A DNA stretch of 57,856 nucleotides, taken from Chrysochromulina tobinii. Lineage: Eukaryota; Haptophyta; Prymnesiales; Chrysochromulinaceae. Location of the stretch: the NCBI GenBank assembly GCA_001275005.1, contig JWZX01003305.1, positions 1 to 57,856 of the forward strand. The letters are read 5' to 3'. The notes below the pieces were generated by a model. The model saw nothing but the letters and a program-made list of their open reading frames with translations. It was not told where the DNA came from and ran no database searches. Shown here in pieces: positions 29,199-37,283 of the stretch (its first letter is position 1; each line of letters starts with the position of its first letter). The translations under genes were made by a program, and so were the position numbers.

Positions 29199-30372
29199 TA
29201 CAAAAAGACATGGCTCAGGGCAGCCTCGCTCGCCATCGGGGCGAGCGTCGCCGACGTGAGGAAGTAGACGCCGATACCGCCGGCGATGGAAATGGGCAGT
29301 GCGGGCAGTACCTTCTGCAGGATGGGGAGCAGCGCGAGCGTGGCGCAAAGGCCGGCGATGATGGCCACCGCGCATGCGAGCAGTGCAGCCGAGCTGTGCA
29401 TCGAGGCGCGGCCTACCAGCACGCTGTAGAAGACGAAGTCGCCAAGGCCAAGCTTGATGTCGTTTCCCTGCGATGCGGGTCCACGGCGCGGCCTCAGCTC
29501 CGACACACATGTCAAGGGCACTCGAATGCTCTCGAGGGCAATCAATGGCAATCCGTGGAAATCAAGGGTGCAAGGACCTGGTAGACGAGGCCTGGGATCG
29601 GGTCGCCGCGCCGCTCGGCCTCCTCCACAAGCATCTTGAGCGGACCGCGCGGCGCGAGGACCGCGTACAGATCCCACAGCGCGACCGCCCCGAGAAGGCC
29701 CCAGGTCGACCACTCGGGCAGCCGTGTGGCCGACCAGGCGAGCAGCGCCGAGATGATGATGAGGTAGGCTTGCTGCAGCTGGAGGGGCGGCGTCGGCCCG
29801 CAGCCGTACTCGGTCCAGAAGACGAGCAGAGTGCCGACGGCCGCGAAGTTGTACATGCACACGAAGAAGGTCGGGCTGTCCATCGGTACGTCATGCATGA
29901 AGAGCAACTCTCGTAGCACGTAGCCGCCAAAGATGAAGAGCAGCGTGGAGACGGAGAAGAAGAGCCATGCGTAGATAATCCGGTAGCAGTGGCACTTGTA
30001 CAGCAGCAGCAGCCCGCTCGTCACGAGGAAGAGCGTGAACACGACGACGAGCGCATTGAGGACGACGCCTCCCAGGATCGTACCCGGCGAGTCGGTCGCG
30101 CTCTCCTGATAGACCATGAGCTCGCTGAAGCCGCCAGCGATCCCTTGCGACGCAGCGCTCATCTCATGCACCAGGAAGACGACGAGTGCCATCGTGATCG
30201 AGACGGGCTTGAGCAGCGAGAGGACCTGCGCTCCCGGGTCGCCAAATTCTTCCACCTCGGTCGGACGCTGTTTGTACGGGTCGGGCGGCTGGCTGGCCGC
30301 CTCGGCCGTTGCGTCAGCAGTCATCTCGCTGCTGTTGCTGCCGCTCGATTCAGTCGGTTCAGGTGGAGCCAT
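29198..30372 (-). CDS. Presenilin-type intramembrane aspartyl protease
   Basis: Exons 30372-29578 and 29467-29198 join in phase 0 to give 354 residues. An acidic N-terminus is followed by about nine hydrophobic segments. The first catalytic region reads ALWDLYAVLAPRGPLKMLVE (Asp near 235), the second GLGDFVFYSVLVG (Asp near 275), and the LPALPIS segment supplies the PAL motif. These are the three active-site signatures of presenilin, the gamma-secretase catalytic subunit. Two oddities: the first motif is WD rather than YD, and the loop between the catalytic segments is very short, lacking the long cytosolic loop with the autocleavage site. It is divergent from the gene at 30562. Confidence 0.9.
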
Positions 30373-30561
30373 CAGATTTCGGGCTTACTTCCCCCTCAGC
30401 ATGCACACAGCACGCTTATGGCAACTCCATTTCACACCACCAAACAGTCCACTTTGTTTCGACGACGTTGGTTCGCAAGGTCGTGAAGAATGCCCTATAC
30501 ATGTTCAGGACAGTTCCGGTAAAAAGACACTGAGGGGGGAATCGAGCTCCGTTTACCCACG
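30373..30561. promoter_or_regulatory. Divergent promoter region
   Basis: 189 bp lie between presenilin (-) and the fibrillin-like gene (+). It contains CATTTCACACCACC near 30428. A bidirectional promoter is inferred from spacing. Confidence 0.4.
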
Positions 30562-31329
30562 ATGTTGAGGTTGTTCCCGCTCGTGGTCGGAGCTCTTGCG
30601 CTCTCGCGTGGACCTGCACCGCGTGCTGCGGTCCACCTTTCGGATCTACAGACGGTTAAGGATGCCAAAGCACGCCTCGTGAAAGGGTTGCTCTACAATA
30701 AGCGGATCACGGATGAAGGACTGGCACTCATCGAAGAGCTCGCTGTTCGGGCCCCCCCAATAATAGCCGGCAGCTGGTGGACTGGACGATTTGTGATGAG
30801 CTCGAGCTATCTGGTAGCGGATGCACTGAAAGGACTTGGAATGTGGAGATTGCTTGACGGCGCACCCGTGTCTGTGGCCGTGATGGGTGAGCGCGTCGAG
30901 CTCGAGACGGATCTTCTGGTTCTTGGTTGTGGCACGGGCTTACGCGTGCGAGGCTCACTTCAGCTCCAATCTCTTGTAGATGGGACGGATGCAGTGCGGG
31001 TCACATTGGATGGCTCTGATTTCTTCGAGCCCACAGAGGAGGTGAAGGAACCACTCTTCCAATGTCGTGCTCTGTGCCTTGACCTCGCCTTGACCTCGCC
31101 CAGTGCTCGAGCGCTGCGCTCGTCTCCCGGTTCGCAGTTTGGAATTGCCAAGGCTCTCGTCAAGTGCGAAGCAGAGCTACTCCCAAAGTTGCCAAGCAAG
31201 GACGCGCCGTTCACGATGCTGCTGCGGCCAACCTTTGTCGACGAGGCAATCCTCTTGCTACGAGAGACCGAGATTGAGCCGAAGGAGCGAGAGACGCCGC
31301 TCACGCTCGTGCTTTCGCGCGAGCCTTGA
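30562..31329 (+). CDS. Leadered protein, possibly plastid fibrillin/PAP family
   Basis: 255 residues, one exon. A hydrophobic leader (MLRLFPLVVGALALSRG) is followed by a helical segment with KGLLYNKRITDEGLALIEEL, then IIAGSWWTGRFVMSSSYL and a series of beta-type strands, ending DEAILLLRE and LTLVLSRE. The helix, the GxW, and the late acidic strand recall plastid lipid-associated proteins (fibrillins), which bind lipids or quinones at thylakoids and plastoglobules. The resemblance is weak, so the family is tentative. Targeting to the plastid is inferred from the leader. Confidence 0.55.
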   Translation: MLRLFPLVVGALALSRGPAPRAAVHLSDLQTVKDAKARLVKGLLYNKRITDEGLALIEELAVRAPPIIAGSWWTGRFVMSSSYLVADALKGLGMWRLLDGAPVSVAVMGERVELETDLLVLGCGTGLRVRGSLQLQSLVDGTDAVRVTLDGSDFFEPTEEVKEPLFQCRALCLDLALTSPSARALRSSPGSQFGIAKALVKCEAELLPKLPSKDAPFTMLLRPTFVDEAILLLRETEIEPKERETPLTLVLSREP

Positions 31330-31420
31330 CTCGCAGAAATAAGTCGCGCACCCAGATGTGAACGCTGCTTTGCGCATGTGGCATTGTTCGAATGGGAACG
31401 CAGCGTAGTTGACTCTAAAG

Positions 31421-31444
31421 GCGAGTATTAACAGCCAAGTTCAC
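31421..31444 (+). promoter_or_regulatory. Second copy of the GCGAGTATTAACAGCC..GTTCAC motif
   Basis: Same 16-mer and GTTCAC as at 4527-4549, here 57 bp upstream of the ATG at 31478. The spacing between the two half-elements is the same. Confidence 0.45.
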
Positions 31445-31477
31445 ACTCAGCTTGGGCCCTTCGCCTTGGCTGGAAGG

Positions 31478-32760
31478 ATGGGCTTCTTCGGCGCCAAGCC
31501 GGACAAGGAGCCTGACTTCAATCCACCGCTCGCCGGCAAGCCGTACGAGCTGATCTCCTTACTTGGAGGCCCGCTCGGCGACATAGCTCACGATCAGCAG
31601 GCGCTGGCCCGCGCGACAGCACTTGCGAACGGCCCCGAAGCGGCCACGTTTGGCTACCTGCTGCTGGATGTCAAAGGCTGCCTTGGCCGCTTTTGGAAGC
31701 AGGTGTACGCGGTCATCGTCAAGGGCGCCGTGTACATCTTCGAGTCTCCCACGGCGGAGCGCACGCTGCGTTTGCTTGCCGCCAGCGACTGCGAATGCGA
31801 GGTGGGTGAGCGTGAAGAATGCAAGGCCGGAGTGTACTGCTTCCGGTTGAAGCACGCGGATGGTTCTGCAGCGTTTTGCGCCTTCAACTCGAAGGCGATG
31901 CTGCTTTGGTTGCAGGCGCTTCAAACGGGGGGCGTCAAGTACGAAGACCCACCCGTCGACGTCGGCAACACGCAGTCTCTCTTCGAGCTGCGCGCGACGC
32001 TGCTTACGGGTGAGGAGATCGACTTGGACCGATACCAAGGGTGCGTGTGTCTGGTGGTGAACGCGGCCTCTAAATGAGGCCTGACCCCTCGCAACTACAA
32101 GGAGCTCGTGACCCTTCACGAGACCTTGTACGCGCGAGGGCTCCGCATCTTGTGCTTCCCATGCAACCAGTTTGGGAGTGCGCGGCTGCCCGCACACACA
32201 GCTGCCTGGCCGTCTCGTGACCGCACACACGCTCCTCGACCTCCTCTCTTGTGTGCCTGGCAACTCCCTCCACATCGCCTGTCTGTCCATTCGTGTGACC
32301 GGGGTGCGATCGTCGCCACGGTACGTTCACAGAGCAAGAGCCCGGCACAGCGGCAGAGATTCGCACCTTTGTCGACGGTTACGGCGTCGACTTCGACATG
32401 TTCGCCAAGGTGGAGGTCAACGGCCCACGCGCGCACAATGTCTTCCGCTTCGTGCGCGCCGCGCTCCCGGATATCCTCGGTAGCTCGATCAAGTGGAATT
32501 GGACCAAGTTCGTTTGCGATCGCGACGGGCGTCCAGTGAAGCGCTTCGCGCCGCCGACGAGCCCGCTCGCCCTGCTGCCTACGATTGAGGCGCTCCTCGA
32601 GGCGCGAGAGCCCTCAGGCGGCATGCTGCCGACCCCACGCGCGATCGTGGGCGCCAGCGAGGCGGCCACGTCCTCAATGCCTCTCTCGACGACGGCTGTG
32701 GAAGCGCCCGTGGAGGCTCCCTCGCTCCCGCCCCCGCCCCCGCCCGCCGAGCCCATCTGA
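31478..32760 (+). CDS. PH domain-glutathione peroxidase selenoprotein
   Basis: Exons 31478-32177 and 32333-32760 join in phase 1 to give 375 residues if TGA at 32075-32077 is read as selenocysteine (residue 200). Residues ~55-148 are a pleckstrin-homology domain (GYLLLDVKG...FWKQVYAVIVKGAVYIF, ending in a W-x-x-ALQ helix). A glutathione peroxidase domain follows: VNAASK-TGA-GLTPRNY, FPCNQFG, and WNWTKFVCDRDG. The TGA lies exactly where active-site Sec or Cys sits, and Gln, Trp and Asn of the catalytic tetrad are present. The domain reduces hydroperoxides with thiols. The PH domain may place it on phosphoinositide membranes. A Pro-rich tail ends the protein. No SECIS element was recognised by eye. 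Confidence 0.88.
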
Positions 32761-33239
32761 GGCACGGGCTAGGGGATGGAAGAACGCACGGCACTCCGCT
32801 GCCCACGTGAGCCACGAGCCCAAGAACGGTGCGAGCGATATGATGAGCAGCTCTCCCAAAGCATCGCACTCACCGTAGGCGATGCGGAGGCCGCTCGGAG
32901 TCTCAATGCCGAACGCGCACCTCTCGGGACCACCATGGCCTGGCGAGCCGCGTCCGATCGGATGCACACTCTCTGTGTGGAAGCCGCAGGCACGAATCTG
33001 AATTCCCGCCGAAGCCGGCACCAGTGCAAGCATAAATAATTTTATCGCGTGCCGGGGTTGGTGGGGGTTCGAGCCACTAATAACTTTTCCGTAAGCAAAA
33101 CGACTAACGAGCGACCGCGAGTGCGTTGAGTGACCGCTATTTAGTGTACCGACAGCGGCGCGCTACTGCACGGCACCTTCAGTGTGTAGTACGTATACGT
33201 ACGCAGTAGCGTAGTGCAGCCCTAAGTAGCTTCTGCGCG
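32761..33239. other. Convergent 3' region of the selenoprotein gene
   Basis: 479 bp between the peroxidase and the convergent glycoside-hydrolase-like gene. A SECIS element would be expected here; an ATGA at 32852 followed by AAA eleven bases later is the only near candidate, and its helix pairs poorly. A hairpin with 9-bp arms lies at 33161-33211. Confidence 0.4.
33161..33211. terminator. Hairpin with an inner 14-bp palindrome
   Basis: CGCTACTGC (33161-33169) pairs with GCAGTAGCG (33203-33211). The loop contains the perfect palindrome GTACGTATACGTAC (33189-33202). It lies 29 bp beyond the stop of the minus-strand gene. Role unknown. Confidence 0.4.
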
Positions 33240-36200
33240 TCACTCACGCGTCGCCCTCTGCTTCTCCCGTGGCCGCAGCAAGTATAGCCCGCCAGCTTCC
33301 GCCGCGACTGTGACGCGAGGCGGCTGCGCGTGCGCCGCGCCCTCCCAGATCGCCTGCGCGGAGGCTCCGCCCTTGGACCTCGTCTCGCACGAGCCCCATC
33401 GCATATTGTACACGTAGCCGCGGCAGTGGGGAGCGGCGGCTGGGCACCGATCTTGCACCGGCACATCGGTGCCGGTCTGGCCGCAGCAGGCGGTCGCGGA
33501 GCCGTGGTCCGCCGCGCAGCGCTTGGCGGCGAGCGCGTGCGTCCCCTCCGTGGCGACGAGCTCTGCGCTCATGGGATTGAGTCCAATCGCAGCCCAGTCC
33601 ACGTGTAGCATGCACTCGGCGTCGTTGGGCGCCCACGAGCCCAAGGCGACGAGTGTGGCGTGTGCGTAGCGCACGTAGGCGGTCGCGAGCACGAGAGCGC
33701 AGCCCTCACCGTCGGGGACGACGCGCACCGGCGGCGCGCGCTCCCAATAGCCAATCATGGTGGCTTGCCCGATTTGGAAGCTGTCCCACACCTTCCAAAT
33801 CGGACGTGGATCGGCCGTGCGGAACCGGGTGGTCATGCCGTAAAGCATGCCGCGCCACGGGTGCCCCTCCTTCATCATGTCGCCCATCAGCCCAAATGGG
33901 AGGCCCGACACCTCCGCGAGCCAATACGCGGGCTGCTCTGCGTAGTCGTACCCCTCCCCGAACCAAAGCGAGTCGATGTACGGCATCAGGTGCATGAACT
34001 GCAGTGCGGGCTGCACCATCCCGTACCTGATGAGGGGTGCACTCAGGCATGCCATCAGTCGCAATCAGTCGCAATCAGTCGCAATCAGGCATGTAATCAG
34101 ACGCTCCACATTGCACGACGAGAGATGCACTCAGGGACCATCAGACGGGCCAACAGCCGCCACGACGTACTGCGGATGAAGGTTGTTGCCGCAGTGAAGA
34201 TCAATGAGCGCCCGCCCCGGGCCCTTTTCGGCCTCGAGGACGCGGCGCACGCGGCGCATCGTATGACGCCCAAAGGCGATCCCGTCATAGTAGATGCCGT
34301 CGAGCCCCACGGGCGGGCGCACCTGATGAGGGAGGCGATCAGATGTCATCGGAGGTGATCAGTGGTCATCAGAGGTGATCAGTGGTCATCAGAGGTTATC
34401 AGTGTCGTCGAGCCCCACGGGCAGGCGCACCACACGGCGCAGCCCCTCGACGTAGTAATTCGCCCAACGCGAGATCCCTTGATTACACAGCGCCGAGTCA
34501 AACTCGCCACTCGAGAGGGGGTTCTGCCAACACGGCGCGTAGTGGTCGACCACGTGCTCGTTGACCCACGGGTCGCCGCCGCCGTCGCCGTCGGCGAGCA
34601 CCTCGTCGCCGAGCGACTTGAGCACGAAGAGCTCATCGGCGTGATTGGAGAGCTCGCGCACCTGATTTTGGAGAGGAACTCATCAGAGTCTCATCATGGA
34701 CTCATCATGGGCTCATGATGGACTCATCAGGAACTCATCAGGGACTCGTCAGGAACTCATCATGGACTCATCATGGACTCATCATGGACTCATCATGGAC
34801 TCATCAGAGACTCATCAGAGACTCATCATTGACTCATCAGAGACTCATCAGAGACCCATCAGAGACTCATCAGAGACTCATCAGGAACTCATCATGGACT
34901 GATCATGGACTGATCATGGACTGATCAGGAACTCATCAGAGACTTATCAGGAACTCATCATGGACTCATCATGGACTCATCAGGGACACACACTCAGCGA
35001 GTCACTCAGAGGTCCTCAGCGTGATCCGAGAGCTTGCACAGACCGTGTAGTACGCCTTGACCCGTAGCTGACGCGCATGGGCGCGCGCCACGTACGCCCC
35101 CATCGCAGTGGTCGAGTGCTCCGAGAAAGGATAGTTGATGTACGGATTGAGCGGCCCATCGACCCCCTGATGGATGTTGAGGACGGTCGCGCCGGATTTG
35201 GCAACGTCCTCTGGCTCGACGAGCCGCGTGTCTGGATAGCCCACTTGGTAGTAGCGCTGCTCCCAGTGCGCCGCCGTGTTGAGCGGCTTACACGGCGTGA
35301 GGAGCAGCTCGAAGCGAAACTGCACCGAGCTGCCCGGGAGCATCGTGCGCGCGCCGCCGTGAGCACGCAGAGCGGCCTGCCCATCAATGCGCACGCCGCC
35401 GCGCCCTCGATTGTGCCACCCTTCGGGGAGATCTCCCTCGCTCATCAGGTGCTGCGCCGATTCAAACGCGCTCGTCTCCCCCACCAGCCGCACCCGCACG
35501 CCCGCGCGCACATCGCCGAGCCACGCCATGTAGTTGCCGAGCCCTGCAGCCCAGTGCCACGCGAGGGGCGTGTTGTTGTGCAGCGCTCGCGCCGGCCGGC
35601 CGAACCCCATCAGGTAGCGCGCGATCTCGGCGTCGAGATCGACGAGCAGTTCGCTCTCCGTCAGCGCCACGGGCGCGAGGTTGGTGCGTGGCGCGGAGAG
35701 CGTGAGCGTGATGATCGCCTGCGAGTCGAACCACCACTCGCCGTAGACGTCGAGCGTGAGCACGTCCCACGCCGTGCCGGGGAGCACGCTCGATTGTAGC
35801 TGCGCCGCCCACCGCACGCGCTCGATGGCACTCGGAGGCGCTGCATTGAGCGCTTCGAGCTTCGCCCACGGGGCCGACGAAGAGGCGGCCTCGACGGCAC
35901 TGAGCACGCGCGACGGAGTGGCCACTCGCCACTGTACTAGTCGATCCTCGACGGCGCCCTCTCGGCCAGGCCTCCTCTCAGCGCCGCCAAACTCCCGACT
36001 GTTGTCGTCAGCGACGCTGAGAGGAGGCCTTGAAGCGCCCCTCCGGTCGCCGCCGGGCAGCACACGCACGTTGAAGCTGATCGGGCGATCAAGGAGCGCT
36101 CGGCGGCCGTCTGGGCACTCGATGCAACTCGACCCCCTTGCAAGGCGTCGGGGCGCCGTCGCGGGCGACTCCGCGGCCGCAGGGGCCTCGTGGCACTCGA

Positions 36201-37241
36201 CGCAGGCGTCGGCCGCGCCGCCAGCCGAGCCAACGGTCGGCGGCGGCGGCTGCTCAGTCGGCGTCCGTCCGGCAAAGAGCTGCGTAGGGAGGCCGCCAGC
36301 TCCGATCTCGAGGCCGCCCATGAGCGCCGCGAGCATCAGCGCGGGCGCCGTGTGAGCTGTGCCTGGGATCATGGGGCAGGCCGCAATGAGAGAGGTCATC
36401 AGAGGTCATCAGTGGTCATCAGTAGCACTCACCTAGGATCATGGGGCAGGCCGCAATGAGAGAGGTCATCAGAGGTAATCAGTGATCATCAGTAGCACTC
36501 ACCTAGGATCATGGGGCAGGCCGCAATGAGAGAGGTCATCAGAGGTAATCAGTGGTCATCAGTAGCACTCACCTAGGATCGTCCCAATCCCAGCGTCCAC
36601 CCATGCCGCCACCTTTTCGAGCGTGCCCTCGCCACCCGGCTCGATGCTGACAGCGCTCACGGGCACGAAGGGCTTTGGCAGAGCTGGTGTGCTGCCCGCC
36701 GTCGAGTCGAGCCACCGGAGCCGCGAGAGGCGCCAGCGTCGCGAATCGCCCGCATCCGTCACCGGCGGACCATGCAAGGAGAGACGGAGCCGCGTGAGGA
36801 CCTCGGCTTCGTCAGCCGGGGGAGGGACTGCCGCGGCTCCATCGGGCCCGGCCGCCCCGGCCGCCCCACTTGAGGAAGGCACGGAGGAGGCGAACGCGTC
36901 GGCATCGGCGGCGGTGGAGGAGGTGGAGGGCGACTCGGTGCGCAGCCTGAGCCGCACGCTCAGCTCGAGCGTTGAGCTGAGCGCTTGCGAGGCTGCCGCC
37001 CTCCCCATTGCGGACGATTCGAAGTCGAGAGGGCCGCGGCGCTTGGTCCCGTCGGCCACTTGGCCACTCGGCAGCTGCACGCCGAGCCAGAGCGAGCGCA
37101 CGCAGCCGCGGCGCACGAGCGGTTGCATGCGGATGCGTACGCCGTCAAAGCCCACGCCGTGTGTGTGGAAGCAGTGGAGTCGCACAGCCGAGCTGTTGAG
37201 TGGAAGAGCACTCATGGGCGCCATGATGGGCGCACTCGGAC

Positions 37242-37283
<42 letters not shown>

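Noticed and set aside
32075-32077. TGA as an ordinary stop or a nonsense mutation in the peroxidase
   Set aside because: It lies exactly at the catalytic Sec/Cys position with family sequence on both sides, which fits Sec far better than a pseudogene.
33005-33085. Possible tRNA (GGTTCGAGCC followed by TTTT)
   Set aside because: Only a B-box-like arm is present; there is no A box, acceptor stem or anticodon arm.
34680-34985. CRISPR-like direct repeats
   Set aside because: Units are contiguous ~10-bp repeats without spacers, inside an intron of a eukaryotic gene; not a CRISPR array.
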